From a virus: a stretch of 26,117 bases of DNA. Of the stretch, positions 1-5,469 are shown in pieces. The stretch is from the IMG/VR virus record IMGVR_UViG_3300028553_000143, positions 1 through 26,117 of that record. One strand, 5' to 3'. The stretch's first letter is position 1; each line of letters starts with the position of its first letter. The translations under genes and the position numbers were made by a program. The notes below the pieces were generated by a model. It did no database searches, had not been told where the DNA came from, and saw only the letters and a program-made list of their open reading frames with translations.

Positions 1-1
1 A

Positions 2-388
2 CAGGCATGCGCAACCTGCAAAAAGGTGATGACTTACACTAAGTACTGCTCACAGGAATGCGCTACAGAAGCACGGCGAGCAGCGTCGCGCGCCAAAATT
101 ATCGAGAGTGGCAGCTTTATAGCAGCCAGATCAAAAGGCCCAGCTAAGCGTTATATGCTGGAAAAACAAGGACACAACTGCGCCATATGTAAGAATACAA
201 CATGGCAAGGACAACCTATTCCGTTAATCATGGACCACATTGATGGAGACTCCGGCAACAACAAGATAAATAACATCCGCTTAGTTTGCGGAAACTGCGA
301 CATGCAGCTACCAACGTATAAGAACAAGAATAAAGGAAAAGGGCGGGCATATCGCAGGAAGCGTTATGCCGAGGGAAAGACCTACTAA
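2..388 (+). CDS. HNH endonuclease, 5' end cut by window edge
   Basis: The reading frame is open from base 2, so the gene begins upstream of the window. The ATG at 26 is probably internal: the codons before it encode a CxxC pair that completes a zinc knuckle with the later YCSQEC. The C-terminal half is a zinc-supported HNH nuclease: a CAIC knuckle, then a DHIDGD segment containing the catalytic His, then NNKINNIRLVC and GNC, which supplies the last zinc ligands. Members of this family are free-standing DNA nicking or cleaving enzymes that spread by homing, and are common in large phages. The basic tail (KNKNKGKGRAYRRKR) could bind DNA. It precedes an AAA+ ATPase gene with a 28-base G-poor gap. 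The family call is firm; the target site is unknown. Confidence 0.85.
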   Translation, partial: QACATCKKVMTYTKYCSQECATEARRAASRAKIIESGSFIAARSKGPAKRYMLEKQGHNCAICKNTTWQGQPIPLIMDHIDGDSGNNKINNIRLVCGNCDMQLPTYKNKNKGKGRAYRRKRYAEGKTY

Positions 389-416
389 TAAACAACCAAC
401 ACACCACAACACATAA
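389..416 (+). promoter_or_regulatory. G-less CA-rich leader before the AAA+ gene
   Basis: The bases between the HNH stop and the ATPase ATG contain only A, C and T, with repeated CAAC/CACA units and no purine-rich ribosome-binding site. Similar leaders precede 7206 and 26067. Such unstructured leaders can recruit ribosomes without Shine-Dalgarno pairing; that role is inferred. Confidence 0.5.
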
Positions 417-1550
417 ATGAAAAACAACTGGTCACAGAGTGGCAACATCTTCCGCATCGAAGAGGTTAGCCAGCAACTAGAACTACTACCGATTGGAATA
501 TACATCCTTCGGTGGAACCAACGCATGGGATTCTTTCTGGAGCACATCTCCAAGGAGTTCCCTCTGCCACCGAAGGTATATGGCCTGTGCGACGACTTTA
601 TCGCACGTGTCATCCGTACCTGGAACAATACAACTACCAACCTCGGAGCGCTGCTAAACGGCATTCGGGGTACCGGCAAGACGGTTACCTGCGAGATTCT
701 TGCCAACAAGCTGCAGCTGCCCGTGATCATCGTGGACGCTGCCTACGACGACATCAATGAGTTCGTCGGTAACATTCAGCAGGACGTGGTGCTCTTCTTC
801 GACGAGTTCGAGAAGGTATTTCCTCGGGAATACGGCCACCCAAGTAAACTGCTCATGCTTATGGACGGCGTTACCAAGGGTGCCTACCGCAAGCTGTTTC
901 TGCTTACAACCAACGAGCTCAACATCGAGCCCAACATGATACAGCGGCCAGGACGTATTCGGTACGTGAAGACATTCGGCAACCTGCATCCGGACATCAT
1001 CTACCAGATCGTGGATGACCGGCTGAAGTATACCGAGCTGCGGCAGTCTGTCATCGACTTCGTCTCCGAGCTGGAGCTTATTACGGTGGACTCCGTGTGC
1101 GCCATCATCGATGAGGTGAACATTCACCACGAGGCTCCTTCCGCCTTCGAAGACGTGTTCAACGTCAAGAAGATCGCGGATCTGCACGCCGTCTACGAGG
1201 TTATCAAGGATGAGAATGGCACGCCTATTGGCGAGAAGCTGCTGCACGATAACATCAAGCTGCGGCCCGCTCCGCTCAATTATGGCTGTGTGGGCTACGA
1301 CCTCTGGGCCAACCGCGACGAGCTCGGCCAGATCGCCGAGGTACTCGACACGGATCTGATCAACATATACTCCGCATTCACTGAGAAGGAGATTATTGAT
1401 GCTGAGGAAAATGATACGGAACTCGACATCTGCAAGCAGCCCATTCGTACTCTGCGTATCGAGCCTCGCAGCTCTTACAACAGAGTGTTCCGTGGTGGTG
1501 GAAACCGCTTTATGGGTAACGGGCTGTCCTGCATGGACCTGGATATTTAA
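417..1550 (+). CDS. AAA+ ATPase
   Basis: This 377-residue protein is a classical AAA ATPase. Walker A is GIRGTGKT at residues 82-89, Walker B is VVLFFDE at 124-130, sensor 1 is TTN near 164-166, and an RPGRIR segment at 177-182 resembles the arginine-finger region (second region of homology) of FtsH/Vps4-type ATPases. About 80 residues precede the ATPase core and about 170 follow it; I recognise no partner domain in either. The gene sits between an HNH gene and the tRNA cluster, which does not reveal its substrate. The start lacks a Shine-Dalgarno sequence and follows an A/C-rich leader without G. ATPase identity is certain from the motifs; the remodelled target (protein, tail or DNA complex) is not known. 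Confidence 0.85.
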   Translation: MKNNWSQSGNIFRIEEVSQQLELLPIGIYILRWNQRMGFFLEHISKEFPLPPKVYGLCDDFIARVIRTWNNTTTNLGALLNGIRGTGKTVTCEILANKLQLPVIIVDAAYDDINEFVGNIQQDVVLFFDEFEKVFPREYGHPSKLLMLMDGVTKGAYRKLFLLTTNELNIEPNMIQRPGRIRYVKTFGNLHPDIIYQIVDDRLKYTELRQSVIDFVSELELITVDSVCAIIDEVNIHHEAPSAFEDVFNVKKIADLHAVYEVIKDENGTPIGEKLLHDNIKLRPAPLNYGCVGYDLWANRDELGQIAEVLDTDLINIYSAFTEKEIIDAEENDTELDICKQPIRTLRIEPRSSYNRVFRGGGNRFMGNGLSCMDLDI

Positions 1551-1559
1551 CAAGGTCTT

Positions 1560-1631
1560 GGAGTCTTAGTGTAGTGGTTAACACGCAGCCCTGTCACGGC
1601 TGTAACACGGGTTCAAATCCCGTAGGCTCCG
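1560..1631 (+). tRNA. tRNA-Asp(GTC)
   Basis: The sequence folds as a complete cloverleaf: acceptor GGAGTCT/AGGCTCC with one G-U pair, D arm GTGT/ACAC, anticodon stem CAGCC/GGCTG with loop CTGTCAC (anticodon GTC), and T arm ACGGG/CCCGT with loop TTCAAAT. The discriminator is G, as expected for Asp. The 3' CCA is not encoded. It is the first tRNA of the cluster. Confidence 0.93.
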
Positions 1632-1659
1632 TCCAATAGACTGTCAGCATCTTTAAAGT

Positions 1660-1688
1660 TTGACAGCACTGCTTTTTAGCTGTATATT
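1660..1688 (+). promoter_or_regulatory. Sigma70-like promoter of HNH gene 1695
   Basis: A perfect -35 TTGACA (1660-1665) and a -10 TATATT (1683-1688) are separated by exactly 17 bases. Only six bases separate the -10 from the ATG at 1695, so transcription would begin at or next to the start codon and give a leaderless mRNA. Confidence 0.75.
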
Positions 1689-1694
1689 TACAGA

Positions 1695-2129
1695 ATGAAA
1701 ATATGCAGCAAATGTAAGAAGCAGCTGGACCTGTCTCAGTTTTGGATAAAAAATAAAAAGCGCAAGGACGGCAGTATATATGTGAGCAGGCAGTGTATGT
1801 GCAAGACGTGCTCTTCACAGCGCCGTACAGCCTATTATTTGCGTAATAAACAAACGGAGGTCGGCAAGAGAGCTGCGCGCGTACAAGAAAACAAAACGTG
1901 GTTTATAGAGTATAAGCAAACATTAAAGTGCTCTAAATGTGGAGACGCAAGACACTATGTATTAGACTTTCACCACAAGGCTGAAGATAAACTTCATGAA
2001 GTATCCGTGATGTACGCAAAATATTCAAGGACCACACTTCTACGCGAGATTGCTAAATGTGAGGTGCTCTGCGCTAACTGCCACAGAGAATTGCATTACT
2101 TAGCTAACAATAAATTACAGGGAGTTTAG
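1695..2129 (+). CDS. HNH endonuclease with N-terminal zinc knuckles
   Basis: The protein has 144 residues. Cys4/Cys7 and Cys36/Cys39 form an N-terminal zinc-binding module. The nuclease follows: Cys79/Cys82, the catalytic DFHH at 91-94, and LCANCHRELH at 125-134 with the closing zinc cysteines and histidines. It is of the same type as the proteins at 3000 and 3449. The gene has its own near-consensus promoter, whose -10 lies six bases before the ATG. The last three codons and the stop lie inside the 5' acceptor strand of the downstream tRNA-Lys, a 10-base overlap. This placement suggests a homing element that recognises tRNA genes. The HNH call is firm; the tRNA target is inferred from position only. 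Confidence 0.88.
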   Translation: MKICSKCKKQLDLSQFWIKNKKRKDGSIYVSRQCMCKTCSSQRRTAYYLRNKQTEVGKRAARVQENKTWFIEYKQTLKCSKCGDARHYVLDFHHKAEDKLHEVSVMYAKYSRTTLLREIAKCEVLCANCHRELHYLANNKLQGV

Positions 2130-2192
2130 CTCAATTGGTAGAGCAGGAGCCCTTTAAGCTCTTGGTTCTGGGTTCGAGTCCCAGAGCTCCTA
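2120..2192 (+). tRNA. tRNA-Lys(TTT) with unusual C33
   Basis: Cloverleaf: acceptor GGGAGTT/AGCTCCT (1-72 is a G-U wobble), D arm GCTC/GAGC, anticodon stem GGAGC/GCTCT, T arm CTGGG/CCCAG with loop TTCGAGT, discriminator A. The anticodon loop is CCTTTAA, so the anticodon is TTT (Lys), but position 33, almost universally T, is C. The first ten bases overlap the end of the HNH gene. CCA is not encoded. Confidence 0.85.
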
Positions 2193-2230
2193 TAATTTAC
2201 TTACAGCACATAGATATGGCTGACAGCTTT

Positions 2231-2314
2231 AGCGTCGTGGTGAAATTGGTAGACACACTATCCTTTGGAGATAGAGCCTATTAGGCATTCTAGGTTCGAC
2301 CCCTAGCGACGCTG
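2231..2314 (+). tRNA. tRNA with long variable arm, anticodon TTG (Gln-type)
   Basis: Acceptor AGCGTCG/CGACGCT pairs perfectly, the D arm is GTG/CAC with an 11-base loop, the anticodon stem is CTATC/GATAG, and the T arm is CTAGG/CCTAG. The loop CTTTGGA gives anticodon TTG, which reads CAA (Gln). A 15-base variable region containing GCCT/AGGC forms an extra arm, as in Leu/Ser/Tyr tRNAs, and the D arm is Leu-like. The weak A1-U72 pair and G73 instead resemble glutaminyl-tRNA identity. Gln is the reading by anticodon; a mutated Leu tRNA is the alternative. Confidence 0.8.
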
Positions 2315-2452
2315 CTTTTTCTTCGAGATAGTATATCCGTTATGCTCGAGTACTTTTTGCACAAAGACAAATACGCATCTTATCTTTAAATCCTTTATTC
2401 ATACGGCAACTATGCCCAAAATCAATAAATTAGGCAAGTAAATTTAACAACA

Positions 2453-2767
2453 ATGGATGACAAACGACAACCAGAAGTATTTTTAGACTTATTTAAGCGC
2501 CCGGTGTTTCCAGGAGACTACGTGATGTTTCCTGTGAATACAGTCATGCGCTTCGCTGTGGTTAAGGAGGTGGCCAGCAAGAAAAGCCTGTATGTATCCT
2601 ATTTTCAAGTACACAAGTTGGAACACCATCTCCGAAAAAGGACGTACGCTATAAGTGCTTACAACAGAGACGTAATCAAGATCGCAGCCGAGGAAGTGGA
2701 AAACCTGCTTGCGCCTATCGTATACGTTCCAATGCGGGATCTTTGCGAAAAATACAAAGCAACATAA
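2453..2767 (+). CDS. Hypothetical protein in tRNA cluster
   Basis: This 104-residue soluble protein is not one I recognise. The first half looks like a small beta barrel (FKRPVFPGDYVMFPVNTVMRF, then AVVKEV and LYVSYFQVHKL). The second half is more helical, with a basic KLEHHLRKRTY stretch that could contact nucleic acid. It lies between the TTG tRNA and tRNA-His, on the same strand. The start is preceded by AAATTTAACAAC rather than a Shine-Dalgarno sequence, the same A/C-rich context as other genes here. Codon use and length support a real gene; the function is unknown. Confidence 0.7.
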   Translation: MDDKRQPEVFLDLFKRPVFPGDYVMFPVNTVMRFAVVKEVASKKSLYVSYFQVHKLEHHLRKRTYAISAYNRDVIKIAAEEVENLLAPIVYVPMRDLCEKYKAT

Positions 2768-2772
2768 CAAAC

Positions 2773-2850
2773 GGTACTCGTAGCTCAATTGGTTAGAGCT
2801 CCCGATTGTGGGTCGGGCGGTTGTGGGTTCGAGCCCCATCGAGTACCCCA
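2773..2850 (+). tRNA. tRNA-His(GTG)
   Basis: An extra 5' G (position -1) faces C73, the hallmark of tRNA-His. Acceptor GTACTCG/CGAGTAC, D arm GCTC/GAGC, anticodon stem CCCGA/TCGGG with loop TTGTGGG (anticodon GTG), T arm GTGGG/CCCAT. Here the 3' CCA is encoded (2848-2850), unlike the Asp and Lys genes. Confidence 0.95.
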
Positions 2851-2851
2851 C

Positions 2852-2928
2852 GGGCGCGTAGCTCAGCTGGTTAGAGCAATCGCTTGATAGGCGATAGGTC
2901 GTAGGTTCGAATCCTACCGCGCCCACCA
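2852..2928 (+). tRNA. tRNA-Ile(GAT)
   Basis: Canonical cloverleaf starting one base after tRNA-His: acceptor GGGCGCG/CGCGCCC, D arm GCTC/GAGC, anticodon stem ATCGC/GCGAT with loop TTGATAG (anticodon GAT), T arm GTAGG/CCTAC with loop TTCGAAT, discriminator A and encoded CCA (2926-2928). His and Ile are probably one tandem precursor. Confidence 0.95.
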
Positions 2929-2940
2929 AATTTAACAACC

Positions 2941-2964
2941 GGGAGGTTAGCTCAGCGGTAGAGC
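2941..2964 (+). pseudogene. Orphan 5' half of a tRNA (acceptor strand + D arm)
   Basis: GGGAGGT, TA and a full D arm GCTC-AGCGGTA-GAGC form a textbook tRNA 5' end, but no anticodon arm or T arm follows; an HNH gene begins 36 bases later. GGGAGGT is a perfect seven-base complement of the 3' acceptor strand ACCTCCC of the tRNA-Val at 3375-3381. It is best read as the original 5' half of that tRNA, separated by the HNH gene. A deletion remnant of another tRNA is the alternative. Confidence 0.7.
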
Positions 2965-2999
2965 TTGACTAAGTCTACCGTGTGTGGTAAATATTATGA

Positions 3000-3326
3000 A
3001 TGACCACATGCAAAAAATGCGGCAGGGAATACGCGTACGCCAGAAGTCGCGGGCACAGAGTAACAATGTGCAACTCGTGTTTCACTAAAGCAAAAAATCT
3101 AAGGATTAAAGGTAAAGCTGTCGAGTACAAAGGAGGAAAATGTAAATATTGCAACTATGATAAATGCTTAGCTGCACTGCATTTCCACCACAGGGATCCG
3201 GATAAGAAGGACTTCGGAATAGGTACTGGATTCAATCGAGCCTGGGCTAAGGTTACTGACGAGCTAGACAAATGTGATTTGGTGTGTGCAAATTGCCACG
3301 CCGAAATACACGCGGGGTTGTTGTAA
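3000..3326 (+). CDS. HNH endonuclease inserted at a tRNA gene
   Basis: The protein has 108 residues: an N-terminal zinc knuckle (Cys4, Cys7, Cys24, Cys27), then the HNH core with Cys48/Cys51, the catalytic HFHH at 61-64 and VCANCHAEIH at 95-104. It is a shorter relative of the 144-residue HNH upstream. The last four codons (Ala-Gly-Leu-Leu) and the stop are also the first 15 bases of tRNA-Val, so the reading frame supplies the present 5' end of the tRNA. An orphan tRNA 5' half lies just upstream. A TAAATA -10-like box (2988-2993) ends six bases before the ATG, suggesting leaderless transcription. Identity is firm; homing into the tRNA is inferred. Confidence 0.88.
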   Translation: MTTCKKCGREYAYARSRGHRVTMCNSCFTKAKNLRIKGKAVEYKGGKCKYCNYDKCLAALHFHHRDPDKKDFGIGTGFNRAWAKVTDELDKCDLVCANCHAEIHAGLL

Positions 3327-3382
3327 TGGTAGCGAGTCTCCTTTACACGGAGAAAGCGGGGGTTCGATCCCCTCACCTCCCA
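3312..3382 (+). tRNA. tRNA-Val(TAC), 5' end shared with HNH gene
   Basis: Anticodon arm TCTCC/GGAGA with loop TTTACAC (anticodon TAC), T arm GGGGG/CCCTC with loop TTCGATC, acceptor 3' strand ACCTCCC, discriminator A. The adjoining 5' strand GCGGGGT pairs at six of seven positions (C2 faces C71), and the D stem TTGT/GCGA depends on two G-U pairs. The 3' two thirds look intact while the 5' third looks improvised. No CCA is encoded. Confidence 0.8.
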
Positions 3383-3413
3383 TTCTTTCCAACAGGGTAG
3401 ACGCAGATTTAGA

Positions 3414-3441
3414 TTGTGATTTTCTATCTACCGTGTATATT
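3414..3441 (+). promoter_or_regulatory. Promoter-like element of HNH gene 3449
   Basis: TTGTGA (3414-3419) and TATATT (3436-3441) are 16 bases apart; the -10 ends seven bases before the ATG at 3449. The 10-mer TCTACCGTGT (3427-3436) also occurs at 2974-2983, in front of the HNH gene at 3000. Confidence 0.5.
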
Positions 3442-3448
3442 CGTAGTT

Positions 3449-3988
3449 ATGTTAACGAAAAATGTACACAGAAACTGTAAGCGCTGTTCTAAATCCTTCT
3501 TAACCACCGCCAGAGATGTGGCCCGTGGTTGGGGGCTATACTGCTCTGCTGCTTGTGTCCGAGAGGACATAGCAGCCCGTCGTAAAAAAGAAACAGCTGA
3601 AAGAAAAGAACGGATGGGTAGTAACGTAAAGTGCGCAGCTTGCGCAAAAGCACTATACCGCTCACCGCGTAGGTTGAAGCTATCTAAAAGCGGCTTATAC
3701 TTTTGCTCTAATACCTGTAGGGCTAGTGCGCAGCACGTAGGTGGCCCCTTGGAGTTTTTACCCGAGCACTACGGGACCCTTGGGGAAGAAGGCTACAGCC
3801 GCTATAGAGCTAAGGCGTTTAAACATAAAGCAAGCTGCTGTGAGTTATGTAGTTATGATAAATTCCCCAAATTGCTAGAAGTGCACCATAAAGATAAAAA
3901 TAGGCGTAACTCCGACTTAAATAACCTGCAAATACTGTGCCGCAACTGTCATGCGGAGCAGCATATGCTACTCTGCCCACCAACTTAA
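3449..3988 (+). CDS. HNH endonuclease with two zinc ribbons
   Basis: The protein has 179 residues from the ATG at 3449. I prefer this start to an in-frame ATG at 3416, because a TATATT -10 box lies between the two. Two four-cysteine knuckles (Cys10, Cys13, Cys32, Cys36; Cys62, Cys65, Cys86, Cys90) are separated by a very basic helix. The HNH core follows: Cys131/Cys134, the catalytic EVHH at 144-147, NN at 158-159, and LCRNCHAEQH to 172. It is the longest of the HNH enzymes here. It follows tRNA-Val and ends three bases before the next gene, so it may be co-transcribed with the small-protein operon. The family call is firm; target specificity is unknown. Confidence 0.87.
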   Translation: MLTKNVHRNCKRCSKSFLTTARDVARGWGLYCSAACVREDIAARRKKETAERKERMGSNVKCAACAKALYRSPRRLKLSKSGLYFCSNTCRASAQHVGGPLEFLPEHYGTLGEEGYSRYRAKAFKHKASCCELCSYDKFPKLLEVHHKDKNRRNSDLNNLQILCRNCHAEQHMLLCPPT

Positions 3989-3991
3989 ACA

Positions 3992-4192
3992 ATGAAAATA
4001 ATCGAAACAAATGCACGCGATGACGGAGCTGTTGTCTACGTGGAAGCTATATGTGAAAATGTGGATGGAAAACTTATGCAAGTCAGCACATGCAAGTTCA
4101 GCTACAAGACCAAAGATGAAAAGCAACGAGCTTTAAAGCTGGCACACGCCGACATCGAATACTTTTTAACGAACGACAATGAAAAAACTTAA
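3992..4192 (+). CDS. Small hypothetical protein
   Basis: This 66-residue acidic protein is not recognised. It appears to have a beta-rich first half (VVYVEAICENVDGKLMQVSTCKF) and a helical second half (DEKQRALKLAHADIEYFL). The start is three bases after the HNH stop and is preceded by AACTTAAACA, without a Shine-Dalgarno sequence. Its last 14 bases overlap the start of the prepilin-like gene, so the two are probably translationally coupled. Confidence 0.6.
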   Translation: MKIIETNARDDGAVVYVEAICENVDGKLMQVSTCKFSYKTKDEKQRALKLAHADIEYFLTNDNEKT

Positions 4193-4394
4193 ACACAAAG
4201 CATTTAGTCTCCTCGAGCTGCTCGTGGTGATATCTGTAATCGCAATCATAGTTTCAATAGCTATACCTAATATAGTAGACGTGACCAAGAAGAAGCATAC
4301 GCGCTATTACGCTAACCCCATGGGTGCTCCTGTACCTGTGGAAACGAATACACCGCAGCGCTTCTGCCCCTACTGCGGGCATTCTCTGCCCTAG
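4179..4394 (+). CDS. Prepilin-like small membrane protein with Cys-pair tail
   Basis: The 71-residue product begins like a type IV prepilin or pseudopilin. A short basic leader of eight residues is followed by FSLLELLVVI, with Phe9 at the mature +1 position, Glu13 at +5, and a hydrophobic helix to about residue 32. Prepilin peptidase normally cuts after Gly; here the -1 residue is Ala8, which is less usual. The exposed part is only about 40 residues, far shorter than a pilin head, and ends in FCPYCGHSLP, half of a zinc ribbon. A phage gene like this could enter and poison the host pilus or type II secretion machinery, or could be chance similarity of a membrane anchor. It overlaps the previous gene by 14 bases. 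Confidence 0.7.
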   Translation: MKKLKHKAFSLLELLVVISVIAIIVSIAIPNIVDVTKKKHTRYYANPMGAPVPVETNTPQRFCPYCGHSLP

Positions 4395-4400
4395 TGTTAT

Positions 4401-4706
4401 ATGGGACTTGGATACTGTAACCCAGAGATAGAGAGCATCTTGCGCAATGCAAGAAAGGCGTACAGGCAGCTCGATGAAATAACCCAGGAGTTAAGAGACA
4501 AGGCCAATGCACTTGACGAAGTTCAGATGAAACTCTCTAAGGACGCCGTCGCCCATTGCAGAGCGCATGGCCTTCTAGAAATTGATGAGACCGCTGCGGA
4601 GTACGTTGTGGACGATTGGTATGGTGACGCCGACATGGAGTACATGTTCAAGGAGCACCATCCCAGACCACCTAAAGCACCAAAGAAAAAGAAACAACCA
4701 AAATGA
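4401..4706 (+). CDS. Hypothetical coiled-coil protein
   Basis: The 101-residue protein has a predicted helix or coiled coil at about residues 7-50 (ARKAYRQLDEITQELRDKANAL), an acidic middle (VVDDWYGDADMEY) and a Lys/Pro-rich tail (PKAPKKKKQPK). I do not recognise it. It begins six bases after the prepilin-like gene and its stop overlaps the next start in an ATGA, so it belongs to the same translationally coupled operon. Confidence 0.65.
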   Translation: MGLGYCNPEIESILRNARKAYRQLDEITQELRDKANALDEVQMKLSKDAVAHCRAHGLLEIDETAAEYVVDDWYGDADMEYMFKEHHPRPPKAPKKKKQPK

Positions 4707-4918
4707 AACTAACAGACAGCCAAAGAAAAGCAGTTAAGGAAGCAAGCGCAAAGATTGCTGAGCTTTCCGCCAAGCAAGACTTCATCTACCATGCATTACT
4801 CAACGTAGTACAGGTGGAGGAGGGACGTGAAGAGAACCTGATATTTGATCTGGTTTACAACACAGACGAGGAGGAGCTTGATGAGACAATCACCAGATAC
4901 GAGCAGTACACTGCTTAA
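4703..4918 (+). CDS. Small hypothetical helical protein
   Basis: This 71-residue, mostly helical protein has a basic first third and an acidic C-terminal region (NTDEEELDETITRYEQ). It is not recognised. The start is coupled to the previous stop through ATGA. Its 3' end overlaps the following gene by about 38 bases if that gene starts at 4881. Confidence 0.6.
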   Translation: MKLTDSQRKAVKEASAKIAELSAKQDFIYHALLNVVQVEEGREENLIFDLVYNTDEEELDETITRYEQYTA

Positions 4919-5144
4919 GAACTTTAAATGCAAGGAGTTGTTTAAAGTCCCTGGCGTATATGAATTCGACCCTCCGCGACCATTGCAGTGGGTTATGTCG
5001 GTTCCTCCCGAGAATGCCTCTACTACGCCAGGCATCATGCACGTGCACATAGGGGCGCGAGTAGTGGCCCCTTTGGATCTGAAGCAGCACGCCAATACAA
5101 ACTTCGTGCTGAGTAAGCGCAAGCTCTACAAAGTACATGGATAA
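4881..5144 (+). CDS. Hypothetical protein, start uncertain
   Basis: The 87-residue product is not recognised. Residues from about 15 on (KCKELFKVPGVYEFDPPRP, MHVHIGARVVAP) look like a compact beta-rich fold. I chose the ATG at 4881. An ATG at 4845 would overlap the previous gene by 74 bases with an N-terminus of poor quality, and an unnoticed non-ATG start near 4920 is also possible. The 3' end overlaps the next gene by eight bases. Confidence 0.55.
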   Translation: MRQSPDTSSTLLKNFKCKELFKVPGVYEFDPPRPLQWVMSVPPENASTTPGIMHVHIGARVVAPLDLKQHANTNFVLSKRKLYKVHG

Positions 5145-5469
5145 CATTCCGTTAGTTCTTACTCCTGCGCAAGTAGCTATTTGCAAGGAGGTTAACAGAG
5201 AGTACTGGGTACACAAGGCCCAGGCAAAGGAGCTGCGTAAAGCCGTCAGGGATCTTGATAAGGCGGCTGATGCGTTGGCCTATGCGATAGGACCACGCTT
5301 CGGTTTTCTTACAGACGAGGCTCGTGATGCGCTTCAGGAGGCTAACGAAGAGGCAGGCCTACCCGAGGCTCCTGAGGAGAGTGATTACAGAACAGAGGCA
5401 CTTGCCGATATTATCCAATGCCGCCCGGAAGAGTTTGACGCAGCGATAGAGGAACACATACAACAATGA
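5137..5469 (+). CDS. Hypothetical acidic helical protein
   Basis: This 110-residue protein is strongly helical. A mixed-charge heptad-like segment (VHKAQAKELRKAVRDLDKAADALAYAI) is followed by an acidic second half. I do not recognise it. Its stop overlaps the RNA ligase start (ATGA), which makes coordinated expression with the ligase likely. Confidence 0.62.
   Translation: MDNIPLVLTPAQVAICKEVNREYWVHKAQAKELRKAVRDLDKAADALAYAIGPRFGFLTDEARDALQEANEEAGLPEAPEESDYRTEALADIIQCRPEEFDAAIEEHIQQ

Noticed and set aside
654-1553. 299-codon open frame antisense to the AAA+ ATPase gene
   Set aside because: It is a shadow of the codon bias of the ATPase gene, whose Walker motifs prove the sense frame; the antisense product has no recognisable domain.
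2489-2938. 149-codon minus-strand frame containing GAVGFEPTTYRLSSD-like peptide
   Set aside because: It runs antisense through tRNA-Ile and tRNA-His; this peptide is a typical false protein from the reverse strand of tRNA genes.
2965-3335. Group I intron interrupting tRNA-Val
   Set aside because: The insert is about 370 bases and nearly all is HNH coding sequence; there is no room for a catalytic intron core, so simple insertion is preferred.
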